From: Candidatus Accumulibacter phosphatis
GTDB lineage: Bacteria; Pseudomonadota; Gammaproteobacteria; Burkholderiales; Rhodocyclaceae
DNA length: 64,000 nucleotides
Assembly: GCF_012939955.1 (NCBI RefSeq)
Contig: NZ_SPMY01000040.1
Span: 41,531-105,530, forward strand
Direction: 5' to 3'
The position numbers and the translations under genes are program-made. The notes under the pieces were generated by a model. The model searched no databases, was not told where the DNA came from, and saw only the letters and a program-made list of their open reading frames with translations. Positions 46,233 through 55,452 of this stretch are shown in pieces; the first letter of the stretch is position 1, and every line of letters starts with the position of its first letter.

Positions 46233-47720
46233 ATGGATCCTACGATATTCCTTTACCTCTCCAGCGGTTTGTTCCTGGGCTGGTCGCTGGGCGCCAACGA
46301 TGCGGCCAACGTGTTCGGTACGGCGGTCGCCTCGCGAATGGTCAAGTTCCGGACCGCTGCGATCATCCTCACGATCGGCGTGATTGCCGGCGCGATCGTC
46401 AGTGGCGCCGGAGCAGCACACACCTTGTCCAAGCTCGGCGCGATCAACGCCTTGGGCGGCGCCTTCATGGTCGCTTTTTCGGCAGCGGCCGTGGTCGCCT
46501 GGATGACCATCACCGGCTTGCCGGTTTCGACGACGCAGGCAGTAGTGGGGGCGATCATCGGCTGGAACCTGTTCACCGGTTCGGTGACCGACTACAGCGT
46601 CTTCAAGACCATTTGTGCCACCTGGATTGCCAGCCCGGTGCTCACCGGCTTCTTCAGCTACTTTCTCTACAAGGGTGTGATGAAGTGGCTCGAGAAGACG
46701 CAGATTCACATCATTCGCCTGGATGCCTTGACCCGTATTGGTCTGGTCGTTGCCGGCGCGTTGGGGGCGTATTCGCTGGGCGCCAACAACATCGGCAATG
46801 TGATGGGCGTCTTCATCGGTGCAAATCCGTTTCGGGATCTGCACGCCGGGGTGTTCGAGTTCTCTGGTTTGCAGCAGCTGTTTTTGCTCGGCGGGATTGC
46901 CATTGCCGTCGGCGTCTTCAGCTACGCCAAGAGGGTGATGATGACTGTGGGAACGTCAATCGCCCCGCTGACCCCGGTCGGTGCCTTTGTGGTGATCATC
47001 TCCACCTCGCTGGTTCTGTTCCTCTTCGCCTCGGAAGGCCTGGAGTTTGCTCTCGCTTCCATTGGCCTGCCGACGATCCCTCTGGTACCGGTATCGAGTT
47101 CGCAGGCAGTCGTCGGCGGAGTGGTCGGCATCGGGCTGATCAAGAACGCCAAAAACATCAAATGGAGCGTCGTCGGGCGTATTGGCCTGGCCTGGATTCA
47201 GACCCCGGTCATCGCGGCGCTGGTTTGCTATGTATTTCTTTTCTTTCTGCAAAACGTCTTCGGACAAACGGTCTACAACGCCTCGGAATATCGTCTCTCC
47301 AATCAATTGCTGGTTCATCATGGCGATGCGGTGGATGCCAAGGCGTTGTCCGCGGTGGTCAGCAAGAACTTCACTACTTCGGGCGCGCTAAAAAGCGCCA
47401 TCGACAAGGCTCTGCCGGATTTGCCTTACAAGACCAGCCTGAAGCTTGTCGATGACTCCCTGGTCGAAGCAATCACGGTGGACCCGGCCAAATTCGCGGC
47501 CCTGGAAAAGTTGAACGTGATTGGGCCGAAGCGCCTGGAGGCTTTGCGCAGTTTGAATGACAAGACCTTCACCTACCGTTGGGAACTGGTTCAGGCGCTT
47601 GCCGACGGCACGCCCGAGTGGAAGTTGAAGCCCAACACGGTTCTCAACAAGCCGTACAACAAGGAAATCCAGAAGGACCTCGATCTGGTGATGGATGCCT
47701 ACGTCGCCAAGATGAAGTAG
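46233..47720 (+). CDS. pit: PiT-family low-affinity inorganic phosphate transporter with C-terminal extension
   Basis: Proton- or metal-coupled Pi uptake across the inner membrane. The two PD001131-type signature repeats are visible: GWSLGANDAANVFGTAVASR near residue 16 and GAYSLGANNIGNVMGVFIG near 184, with LPVSTTQAVVGAIIGW and PVSSSQAVVGGVVGIG. About ten membrane helices end near residue 355. A soluble tail of about 120 residues follows (ALEKLNVIGPKRLEALRSLN...), not part of the ordinary Pit core. In polyphosphate-accumulating organisms Pit is the main route for phosphate uptake and efflux. Confidence 0.93.
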   Translation: MDPTIFLYLSSGLFLGWSLGANDAANVFGTAVASRMVKFRTAAIILTIGVIAGAIVSGAGAAHTLSKLGAINALGGAFMVAFSAAAVVAWMTITGLPVSTTQAVVGAIIGWNLFTGSVTDYSVFKTICATWIASPVLTGFFSYFLYKGVMKWLEKTQIHIIRLDALTRIGLVVAGALGAYSLGANNIGNVMGVFIGANPFRDLHAGVFEFSGLQQLFLLGGIAIAVGVFSYAKRVMMTVGTSIAPLTPVGAFVVIISTSLVLFLFASEGLEFALASIGLPTIPLVPVSSSQAVVGGVVGIGLIKNAKNIKWSVVGRIGLAWIQTPVIAALVCYVFLFFLQNVFGQTVYNASEYRLSNQLLVHHGDAVDAKALSAVVSKNFTTSGALKSAIDKALPDLPYKTSLKLVDDSLVEAITVDPAKFAALEKLNVIGPKRLEALRSLNDKTFTYRWELVQALADGTPEWKLKPNTVLNKPYNKEIQKDLDLVMDAYVAKMK

Positions 47721-47743
47721 GCGGTTTGCGCGGAGAACAGGGG

Positions 47744-48547
47744 ATGGGCAGCTTTGCATTGGGGCGTGCCATCACACACGCCGAACGCGATGCGGTGGCC
47801 GCGAATCAGGCTGCTGCCGGCGGGGGGGCGGACCGTGCGGCGGTGGCGCGAAAGAGCGTCGTGGCTCTGCTGGACTCCGAGCTGCCCACCTGGAGCACCG
47901 CTGTCCCCTGCCTCAAGGTGGCCGAAGAGGCGGAAGTGGCCAAAGTGGCCGTGGTCACACCGGAGCTCAGTCGCCGACGTGAAATCGCCCTCGACGTCGT
48001 GCGGCGCGCCCGGCGGGACGGTTACCTCTTCTCCTTCCTTGCTTTCGATGGTACTTGCGGCCACCTGCCATGGCTCCCCAGCGAACTGGATAGCGCGGGG
48101 GAGACTTTCCTGCTGGAGATTCACCCGGATAGGGCCGTCTATGTCGACGAACCGTCGCCAGTCGTGGCGGATGAACGATCGTCTTTGGTTCGCGCATCAC
48201 TACGCTTGCGCGAAAAGGCAGCGCCCACTTCCGTGATTGCCTGGATGTCTGCTCAGCCGACAAGCGCGTGGCGCCGGCTCTTGATCACGGGCGGGGAGAA
48301 TCGCAAGCGCAAGCTGCGCGCCGACTATCTGATCCAGCGGGTATGGGTCTGGGATGGCAGATCCGCGTCGGCTGACAACTGGCATCTCCTGGTACGCCGT
48401 GAAATGAATGGCGAGACCCTGAACTTCTGCTTGTCCAATGCCACGCCTGGCGCTTCCCTGCGCCATCTGGCGGAAATGCAGGAGCGCGCCATTTCGTCGA
48501 GAGCGCCTGCGAGGGCGAAAAAAGCACCGACGACATGGCTCTGGTGA
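47744..48547 (+). pseudogene. Remnant of an IS701-like DDE transposase
   Basis: The frame from 47744 has segments like those of IS701/IS4-type transposases: ETFLLEIHPDRAVYVDEPSP (the usual FVADVHxDQRVY-DP pattern), SAWRRLLITGGENRKRKLRA, DNWHLLVRREMNGETLNFCL and SNATPGASLRHLAEMQ. The next conserved block (FVE...EGEKSTDDMAL) appears in another frame after about 48497, so the protein ends early at 48547. No start region, terminal repeats or target duplication are visible. A relic of an old insertion just after pit. Confidence 0.6.
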
Positions 48548-48727
48548 TCGCCGCAACAAGGTGCGAGGCTGGTTCACGTTCCGCTGGTGGGATTAAAGTG
48601 GTCGCGACGGCGCTCGATGTCGGGCATCGCGCCCAGGCGCAGGTGGCGCAACTATCGGGCAGCGAGCTGTAGCGGTTGGCTTGATCGCAGCGGACGGGAA
48701 TAGCGCTGACGTGCCCGAGGCTACCGC

Positions 48728-49276
48728 CTAACTTTCGTCGATTCTCCGACGCGCCCGCATCGCGCGTCCGACTCGAGCCAGCTCCTCATCGCTCAACAAG
48801 CGCGCCGCCATTGGCAAGAGTTCCTTTTCCTCGCGCTCGATGTGGCGCTCATAGCGAACGGCCAGCGCTTCGACATCGTCAACGACCAGGGACACCTGCT
48901 CGCCGGCCGCGATCCGTTCGAGGGTGCCGCGCAGGTGTCGCCAACACGCTTCCAGTGCGCGGTGATCGGCTTTCAAACCGTCGATTATTTCGCGCAGGCA
49001 GATGGCGTCCGATCCGGCCATGGACTCGATCAAGGCCGGGAAGAGGTCGTCTTCCTCGTCTGCATGGTGTTGCCTGGCGGCGGTGTCGAAGTAGCGCATC
49101 ACTCTGCTCGCCCCCGTGCGCGCCGCGTCGTCGACGCCATGGGAAAGCAGGTGTGGAAGCAGGCGCCGCAAGGTCGCGCATTGCGCTTCAATCCTGCCGT
49201 GGCAGGCGGAAAGCATCTCCAGAGGCGCCTCGCTTCCGACGCTCGGTGCGGAAAATCCGGGAATGCTGGTAGTCAC
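48728..49276 (-). CDS. Hemerythrin-like domain protein
   Basis: About 182 residues. Metal-ligand motifs are present: SACHGRIEAQC, RQHHADEEDDLFPAL, LKADHRALE and RYERHIEREEKELLPMA. Start chosen as GTG at 49276 (VTTSIPGFSAPSVG), eight bases after GGAG; the frame is open upstream to 49459 but through sequence without family character. Likely binds oxygen or NO. No operon partner; a different hemerythrin lies at 8969. Confidence 0.78.
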   Translation of the reverse strand: MTTSIPGFSAPSVGSEAPLEMLSACHGRIEAQCATLRRLLPHLLSHGVDDAARTGASRVMRYFDTAARQHHADEEDDLFPALIESMAGSDAICLREIIDGLKADHRALEACWRHLRGTLERIAAGEQVSLVVDDVEALAVRYERHIEREEKELLPMAARLLSDEELARVGRAMRARRRIDES

Positions 49277-49511
49277 TCGGCTTGCTCCGCGCAGCTCGGC
49301 GAAGATTGCGCGACCGCCTTGAGGTGGCGGGCGGAACCATCGCTGCCGCTGACCAGCGAAGCGACGATCATGCCGCCCGATAGAGATCGGAATCTGTATC
49401 CGCACACGCGGCAGTTGCCTGCATCCTGGAATTCCTTTCCACTTGGTCGCAAGAAACAAGCTCTGGCCGATGTTGCTATTCGCGGTCGAGCGTCGTCACG
49501 TCGGGCGGAGC

Positions 49512-49808
49512 CTATTTGCTTACCGCTTCCTTGGCTTTGTCGGCGGCATCACTGGTCGCGTCTGCGGCCTTGATGACCAACTCCTTGCTGGCTTCCTTGG
49601 CAGCCAGGGTGGCCTCGGCGGCGCTCGCTTTGACCACTACGGCGGCGTCACTTGCTGCCGCCTTGGTCGCCTCTGTGGCGGCGGCAATGGCGGTTTCCGC
49701 TTTTTTCGCAGACTCCTTCGCGGCCTTGACGGCGGCATCGTCTTGTTGACCACAGGCGGCGACAGTCATGGCCAGCAAAGCAGAGAGAACGAGCGAGCGA
49801 GCTTTCAT
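49512..49808 (-). CDS. Small alanine-rich lipoprotein
   Basis: 98 residues with a lipoprotein signal, MKARSLVLSALLAMTVAACGQ (lipobox VAAC, Cys near 19), and then an almost pure Ala/Lys/Glu/Asp helical region of heptad-like AAxxA repeats. Such proteins probably form long helices in the periplasm, like Lpp or KGG/AAKE-type stress lipoproteins. GGAG precedes the ATG; the frame's extension to 50204 is not supported. Confidence 0.75.
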   Translation of the reverse strand: MKARSLVLSALLAMTVAACGQQDDAAVKAAKESAKKAETAIAAATEATKAAASDAAVVVKASAAEATLAAKEASKELVIKAADATSDAADKAKEAVSK

Positions 49809-50284
49809 GATGCAGTACTCCAGAGCGAAAGTTGTTGAGGCGGCGGAAACGCCGATAATCTTGGCAAGAAGGCGACCACTCCTGCGCATCACAACATAAT
49901 TGCAAGTCGCAGTAAACTCTCGAGTCTCGACTGTGGCGGAAAGCCCTGCAGCAGGAACCCGCTGCACGGGAGCTGTCAGGGCGGCGGGCAGGAAACACCC
50001 GGGTGTGCGCTGGCCCGGCAAAGCAATCGGTCGCCTGTGTGCTGCCGCCGGTACAGTAAGATTGGAGTCGCCACAATTTCGGCAGCCCTGGAAAGACGCT
50101 GGGGCGAAGCTTGTTTCGGAATCATCGTGCACGCAACTGGCGAAGTCGCCGACGTAAATCGCCAAGCCGATTCCGGAGCGTACGAAACAGGAGCAGGCAG
50201 CCACTGCGCCGAGGTCTCAACACCCGCGGCTTGGTGCTGCTCGCGCTTTGATTTGCTCAGCCATTTCCGCAGGAGGAAGGTGCC

Positions 50285-51313
50285 ATGGGTATTCTCGACT
50301 GGTTCAAGAACAGGCCGGGTCAATTCGATCCGGATCGGGTGTCTGACGAGATGGTTCGCGGGGCGGTCGACAAGGCGATTACGCTGACCAACCCACGCCT
50401 CAAGCTGTTGCCCAACTGCCACAGGCGCCTGACGCCCGCCGTCACGACGACGATCGAATTCCTGCGCACGCTGGTTCAGGCGCTGCCCGCCGCACGACCG
50501 CTTGCGTCGGCCATGTGGTCCTCCGATCCTGCTCTAAAGGCGTTCTTTGTCGCGTCCTCCGATATTCCGTCTGTTCTCGGCCGCTCGGACAATTTGCGCA
50601 CCCTGTTCGACAAGTTTCCGGAACTCGATGAAGCTTGCCTGGTTCTGGGCATGGCGCTCAATGAAAAGCGGGTCTTGGGAATGGCGCTGCAAGGCGGCAT
50701 GGTGCAGCGTGACGTTGCCCAGACCAGCGTCAGTTTCTCGGATCACGGGACGCGCATCTGCGGCAGCGACGAGGCGCGTTTGCGCCGCATCGTCGGTGTC
50801 GAGGCTTTCGAATACCTGCTTGGTCAGGCCTTGTCGGAGATTGGCCGGGAGCGTGTCGAAAGGCAGGAACTGCAAGGAAGTCGTGCGCTGATGCGGGCAC
50901 GCCTGCGACTTCTTCAACAGCAGGGACCGGGCCTGGGGTCAATGTTCGGCGGAGCTCCGGCGGCAGCAAGCGAGCAGGCCAGACTGCAGGCGGAATTGCT
51001 GGAAAACGAGCGGCAACTGGGAGCCATCGGGGGCAGTGAATTGGTCCTCGATGCCGAACTCGAAAGCCTGACGACGGTGCTCGAAAACCCGCAGCGCTAT
51101 CTGCACGTCGAGACAAAGTGCTTGCGCCTCAGCCCGATGAACGTGGTGATCGATGCAGCCAGCACGGACGCTGCCGCGGACGTCGATTTCGGCCTCGCAG
51201 AACTCAGGGGATCGCCGCCGATGCGCCGAGCTTTCGTGCTGGCACGCGTCGCGCGCAGCGAATTGCCGCCTCCGAAAAAGATCAATTTTGACGACGCGAT
51301 GCGCTACCTTTGA
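50285..51313 (+). CDS. Conserved hypothetical protein, 342 residues
   Basis: No motif recognised. MGILDWFKNRPGQFDPDRVS at the start suggests a cytoplasmic protein; the middle (about 190-260) is a probable coiled coil rich in Arg/Gln/Glu (QGSRALMRARLRLLQQQG, ARLQAELLENERQLGAIG). The C-terminus is mixed. AGGAGGAAGG precedes the ATG. It is a single gene between the lipoprotein and the second Usp. Confidence 0.65.
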   Translation: MGILDWFKNRPGQFDPDRVSDEMVRGAVDKAITLTNPRLKLLPNCHRRLTPAVTTTIEFLRTLVQALPAARPLASAMWSSDPALKAFFVASSDIPSVLGRSDNLRTLFDKFPELDEACLVLGMALNEKRVLGMALQGGMVQRDVAQTSVSFSDHGTRICGSDEARLRRIVGVEAFEYLLGQALSEIGRERVERQELQGSRALMRARLRLLQQQGPGLGSMFGGAPAAASEQARLQAELLENERQLGAIGGSELVLDAELESLTTVLENPQRYLHVETKCLRLSPMNVVIDAASTDAAADVDFGLAELRGSPPMRRAFVLARVARSELPPPKKINFDDAMRYL

Positions 51314-51615
51314 GGCGTCGACCGCCACCGGTGTGTGCAAGGGTCGTTAACACTGCTGCACAGGCACTTCGTCCTTGAGATTGACCGCGATTCAGCTGAG
51401 CCCATATACTATTTTCCGCATCTTTGGCTTGGCCATCGTTTTGGGCAGGTGAGGTGGATGGCGGGGATGTCGGGAGGAGGGTGTGCCTGAGGGCGCCTGC
51501 CGGCCTTCGACTCGCGATCAGGAGAACTGGCGTTGCGGTAGCGTTTTCCTCGCGCCGGGAAAGAGCAGGGGCATGCCGCCTCGCAGCCAGGCAACAACTA
51601 CCAGGAGAACTGCAC
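51314..51615. other. Upstream region of the second usp gene
   Basis: About 300 bases with no gene. It holds a sigma70-type promoter (51381-51410) and a leader of about 200 bases. Confidence 0.55.
51381..51410 (+). promoter_or_regulatory. Probable sigma70 promoter of the second usp gene
   Basis: TTGACC at 51381-51386 and TATACT at 51405-51410 with 18-base spacing, each one mismatch from consensus. Confidence 0.65.
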
Positions 51616-52059
51616 ATGTTCAAAAACATCCTTATCCCCACCGACGGTTCGGTCGTATCGCGCAAGGCCATCAAGGCCGGCATCCAGTTCGCGAAGTCGC
51701 TGGGAGCGAAAGTCACTGGCTACTCCGGCATCGTGATGCTGCCGTATTCCATGTTTGGCGACGGTGACATTATCGACAAGGGCATGGCGAGCAAGCTCGA
51801 CCGGCTGCAGCGGGCCACCGCTGAGAAATACCTTGAGGAGATATCCACGGCCGCTGCTGCTGCCGGTGTAGAGTATGCTGGATTCACTACCAAGCCAGCG
51901 TCGGCGTTCGAGGGCATCATCGAAACGGCGCGGAAGAAGAAGTGCGACGCCATCTTCATCGCCTCGCGTGGTCGCAGCGAAATCAAGAAGCTGTTGCTTG
52001 GCAGTGTCACCCAGAAGGTGCTTTCACACTCCAAGGTGCCGGTGATCGTCTACCGCTAA
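51616..52059 (+). CDS. Universal stress protein (UspA family), second copy
   Basis: 147 residues: MFKNILIPTDGSVVSRKAIK at the start and IASRGRSEIKKLLLGSVTQK, then SHSKVPVIVYR at the end. Same length as the Usp at 9822 but clearly diverged. CAGGAG precedes the ATG at 51616; the frame's extension upstream to 51424 is not supported. The promoter is of the housekeeping kind, in contrast with the FNR-type promoter of the other copy. Confidence 0.9.
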   Translation: MFKNILIPTDGSVVSRKAIKAGIQFAKSLGAKVTGYSGIVMLPYSMFGDGDIIDKGMASKLDRLQRATAEKYLEEISTAAAAAGVEYAGFTTKPASAFEGIIETARKKKCDAIFIASRGRSEIKKLLLGSVTQKVLSHSKVPVIVYR

Positions 52060-52423
52060 GGGCGAGCGCTTTCCGTCGTATCCGGCAAGCCAGCGCTGCG
52101 GGCAGCGCTGGCGGCTAGCGCAAGCGCCTTGGCGGCGACGGCGGCAAGGCCGGGAATCATCCCCGTCAGATCACTCGCTGCGGCTCCGCTCGCGAGCCAC
52201 GTTCGCTCGCCCCGCCTTCGTGGCGAGCTGGACCAGGTCTGCGAAAAGCGAACTGTCGATCAGTGACTTCGCTAAATTGGTAGCAGCATTATCTCAATAA
52301 GTGGTTCGTTATTGCACCGATCGCCCATGTAAAGTGGCGCCACTTCGGGGTGCGCAGTTCGCGGCCGGCTTCGGCCCTGATGACCGTTTCTGCAGATTGA
52401 CCCGGCCAACAGGAGATAAGTCT
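52060..52423. other. Upstream region of gabD
   Basis: About 360 bases. A GC-rich hairpin-prone part (52083-52135) may end the usp transcript, though it lacks a T-tract. The AT-richer stretch 52265-52310 is a likely promoter area, but no convincing -35/-10 pair stands out. Confidence 0.4.
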
Positions 52424-53878
52424 TTGGAGCTTGCCGACAAATCACTGCTCAGGCAGTTGTGCTACATCGATGGACAATGGGTTGGCGCCGATGGTGGGCT
52501 GACCTTCGCCGTGACCAACCCGGCTACCGGGAGGCACCTGGCGGACGTGCCCGACGCGGGCGCGGCGGAGACCCGTCGCGCCATCGAGGCGGCGCGGCTT
52601 GCACAGCGCACCTGGAGTGCCAGGACTGCAGGTGAGAGGGCGAAGGTGCTCCGCCGTTGGTGTGAGTTGCTGCTTGCCAATCAGGAGGACCTCGCTCGAA
52701 TCATGACTGCGGAGCAGGGCAAGCCACTTGCCGAATCGCGTGGCGAGATCACCTACGCCGCCTCGTTCATCGAGTGGTTTGCCGAGGAAGGAAAGCGCAT
52801 CTACGGCGACATGATTCCCCCTCATCACGCCGACAAACGTATCCTGGTAAGCAAGGAAGCGATTGGCGTCTGTGCCGCGATCACGCCATGGAATTTCCCG
52901 GCCGCGATGATTACCCGCAAGGTTGGTCCGGCGCTGGCGGCGGGCTGCTCGGTAGTGCTCAAGCCCGCTGAAGCGACGCCACTGTCGGCGCTTGCGCTGG
53001 CCGAGCTGGCGGAGCGCGCCGGAGTCCCCAAAGGGGTCTTTAATGTGCTCACCGGAGACCCGATCGCTATTGGTGGCGAGCTGTGCGCCAATCCAACGGT
53101 CCGCAAGCTCAGCTTTACCGGGTCTACGGAGGTCGGTCGGATTCTCATGCAGCAGTGTGCGCCGACGATCAAGAAGCTGTCGCTCGAGTTGGGCGGCAAT
53201 GCCCCGTTCATTGTCTTCGACGATGCCGATCTGGATGCCGCCGTGCAGGGAGCGATGCTCTCAAAGTATCGCAATACGGGCCAGACCTGCGTCTGTGCGA
53301 ACCGCTTGCTGGTCCAGGAAGGCGTCCTCGATCAATTTGTCGAAAAACTCGCTGCCGCAGTTGGCACTCTGCGTGTCGGTAATGGGGCGGAAGAGGGGGT
53401 CACGCAAGGTCCGCTGATCGATGACGCGGCGATCGCCAAGGTGGAGGAGCTGGTTGCCGATGCGCTTGGCAAGGGGGCTCGTATCGTTTGTGGCGGCAAG
53501 CCCCACAGCCTCGGCAAGACCTATTACGAGCCAACGATACTGGCGGGGGTGACGGCGCAGATGCGCATCGCTCGCGAAGAGGTTTTCGGGCCAGTGGCGC
53601 CGGTGTTCGCTTTCAAGACCGAAGCCGATGCGGTGGCGATGGCCAACGATACCGAGTACGGCCTGGCGTCCTATTTCTACACCGAGAATCTGGCGCGCAG
53701 CTTGCGGGTAGCCAGCGCCCTCGAATACGGCATGGTCGGCATCAACACCGGTCTGATCTCGACCGAGCTTGCGCCGTTCGGCGGCATGAAGTCGTCCGGG
53801 CTGGGTCGCGAAGGTTCCAAGTACGGGATTGAGGACTACCTGGAAATCAAATACATCTGTATCGGCGGTATTGTTTGA
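52424..53878 (+). CDS. gabD: Succinate-semialdehyde dehydrogenase, TTG start
   Basis: Oxidises succinate semialdehyde to succinate with NAD(P). 484 residues, matching GabD. Catalytic Glu255 in LSLELGGNAPF and Cys289 in GQTCVCANR; the cofactor loop FTGSTEVG and PWNFPAAMITRK are present. The frame runs back to 52301, but TTG 52424 (then ELADKSLLRQLCYIDGQW), eight bases after AGGAG at 52411-52415, gives the family length and is the better start. Followed after 32 bases by gabT: the two complete the GABA shunt. Glutarate-semialdehyde oxidation is an alternative if the substrate is 5-aminovalerate. Confidence 0.9.
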   Translation: MELADKSLLRQLCYIDGQWVGADGGLTFAVTNPATGRHLADVPDAGAAETRRAIEAARLAQRTWSARTAGERAKVLRRWCELLLANQEDLARIMTAEQGKPLAESRGEITYAASFIEWFAEEGKRIYGDMIPPHHADKRILVSKEAIGVCAAITPWNFPAAMITRKVGPALAAGCSVVLKPAEATPLSALALAELAERAGVPKGVFNVLTGDPIAIGGELCANPTVRKLSFTGSTEVGRILMQQCAPTIKKLSLELGGNAPFIVFDDADLDAAVQGAMLSKYRNTGQTCVCANRLLVQEGVLDQFVEKLAAAVGTLRVGNGAEEGVTQGPLIDDAAIAKVEELVADALGKGARIVCGGKPHSLGKTYYEPTILAGVTAQMRIAREEVFGPVAPVFAFKTEADAVAMANDTEYGLASYFYTENLARSLRVASALEYGMVGINTGLISTELAPFGGMKSSGLGREGSKYGIEDYLEIKYICIGGIV

Positions 53879-53910
53879 GCCGCCAAGTCAAGTTTGCAAA
53901 GGAAATGAAC

Positions 53911-55218
53911 ATGAATGCACCGAGCGAAAAACTGAACCTTAAAACCAATTCCGAGCTGATGGCCCGGCGCACGGCAGCGCTGCCCAAAGGTGTCGGCCAG
54001 GGGCACGCACTGTTTGCCGAAACTGCCAGAAATGCCGAAATCTGGGATGTCGAAGGTCGTCGCTGGATCGACTTCTGCGCGGGTATTGCGGTGGTCAATA
54101 CCGGGCATTGCCACCCCCGGGTCGTTGAGGCGGCGCGCCAGCAACTGGCGGCCTTCACCCATACCTGCTTCCAGGTAGTGGCCTACGAATCCTACGTCGA
54201 ACTGTGTGAGCGGCTAAATGCGGCTGCCCCGGGGAGCACGCCGAAGAAGTCGTTTCTGGTCAACACCGGCGCCGAAGCCGTCGAGAATGCGGTCAAGATC
54301 GCCCGTGCGGCTACTGGGCGTTCGGGCATGATTGCCTTCGGTGGCGGCTTCCATGGTCGCACCATGTTCGGTCTCGCACTGACCGGCAAGGTGGCTCCCT
54401 ACAAGATCAAGTTCGGGCCATTCCCGGGCGAGATCTTCCACGTTCCCTTCCCGAATGCCCTGCAGGGTGTCTCGGAGGACGATTCCATCGCGGCTATCGA
54501 GCGACTTTTCACGACCACTATCGAAGCTTCGCGCGTTGCGGCAATCTTCATTGAACCGGTGCAGGGAGAAGGTGGCTATGTCCCGGCGCCGCTCGGCTTC
54601 CTGCGCCGCCTGCGGGCACTATGCGACACGCACGGAATTCTTCTCGTTGCCGACGAAGTGCAGACCGGCATTGGCCGCTGCGGCAAGCTGTTTGCCAGCG
54701 AGCACTATGCTGTCGAGCCCGACATCATCACCTTGGCCAAAGGCCTCGGCGGTGGCTTGCCGATTGCCGCGGTAGTCGGCAAGGCGGCGATCATGGACGC
54801 TGCAGAGGTCGGCGGTCTGGGTTCCACCTACGCCGGAAATCCGATGGCCGTTGCCGGCGCCCTGGCGGTACTCGACGTGGTCGAGGAAGAACAACTCTGC
54901 GCGCGCTCGATCGCCCTTGGCGAACACATGCGCGAGCGATTTACCGCCATGCAGGAGAAATTCTCGACGATCATCGAGGTGCGCGGACTGGGGGCGATGA
55001 CGGCGGTTGAGTTCTGCCGCAACGGCGATGCAAAGCAGCCGGCAGCGGACATCGCTGTCGCTCTGAAGAATGAAGCGGCGCAACGCGGCTTGCTGCTGCT
55101 CTTGTGCGGGCCGCATGGCAATGTCTTGCGGGTAATGGTGCCGCTGACCATTTCGGATGCCGTGCTCAACGAAGGCCTGGATATCATCGAGGCATCGCTG
55201 CGGGCGGTGGGCGCCTGA
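53911..55218 (+). CDS. gabT: 4-aminobutyrate aminotransferase (class III)
   Basis: Transfers the amino group of GABA to 2-oxoglutarate. 435 residues; VVNTGHCHPRVVEAA, FLVNTGAEAVENAVKIARA, GGGFHGRTMFGLALTGK, VADEVQTGIGRCGKLFA and PLP Lys277 in TLAKGLGGGLPIAAVVG match GabT/PuuE. ATG 53911 has AAAGGA at good spacing; an earlier start overlapping the gabD stop is possible. Convergent with the glutamate-type binding-protein gene across a bidirectional terminator. 5-aminovalerate is a possible alternative substrate. Confidence 0.92.
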   Translation: MNAPSEKLNLKTNSELMARRTAALPKGVGQGHALFAETARNAEIWDVEGRRWIDFCAGIAVVNTGHCHPRVVEAARQQLAAFTHTCFQVVAYESYVELCERLNAAAPGSTPKKSFLVNTGAEAVENAVKIARAATGRSGMIAFGGGFHGRTMFGLALTGKVAPYKIKFGPFPGEIFHVPFPNALQGVSEDDSIAAIERLFTTTIEASRVAAIFIEPVQGEGGYVPAPLGFLRRLRALCDTHGILLVADEVQTGIGRCGKLFASEHYAVEPDIITLAKGLGGGLPIAAVVGKAAIMDAAEVGGLGSTYAGNPMAVAGALAVLDVVEEEQLCARSIALGEHMRERFTAMQEKFSTIIEVRGLGAMTAVEFCRNGDAKQPAADIAVALKNEAAQRGLLLLLCGPHGNVLRVMVPLTISDAVLNEGLDIIEASLRAVGA

Positions 55219-55370
55219 ACTGACCGTCCGCGAGTGCCCGCGCGACCGACCTTGCAAGGGTCGAGGCCACTGAGCTGTAGCGGATGCGGGCAGTCCGGCC
55301 ATCTGCGTGGGCCTCAGGCTGATCAGCGGAGGCGGGTGCCCGCAGCGGTTTACTCCGGTGCGGGAAAGTA

Positions 55371-55405
55371 AGAAAGGCCAGGCAGCGACGCTGCCTGGCC
55401 TTTCT
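55371..55405. terminator. Bidirectional terminator between gabT and the binding-protein gene
   Basis: AGAAAGGCCAGGCAGCG-ACG-CTGCCTGGCCTTTCT forms a near-perfect hairpin whose outer A/T parts serve as U-tracts in both directions. Confidence 0.88.
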
Positions 55406-55452
55406 TCAGTACACGAAAGGTCGGTGCCGAATGCGTGCTTGCCCTTGCTGCC

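Noticed and set aside
51381..51394. FNR box upstream of the second usp gene (TTGACCGCGATTCA)
   Set aside because: The second half site is poor and no -10 lies at class II distance; TTGACC is better read as a -35 paired with TATACT.
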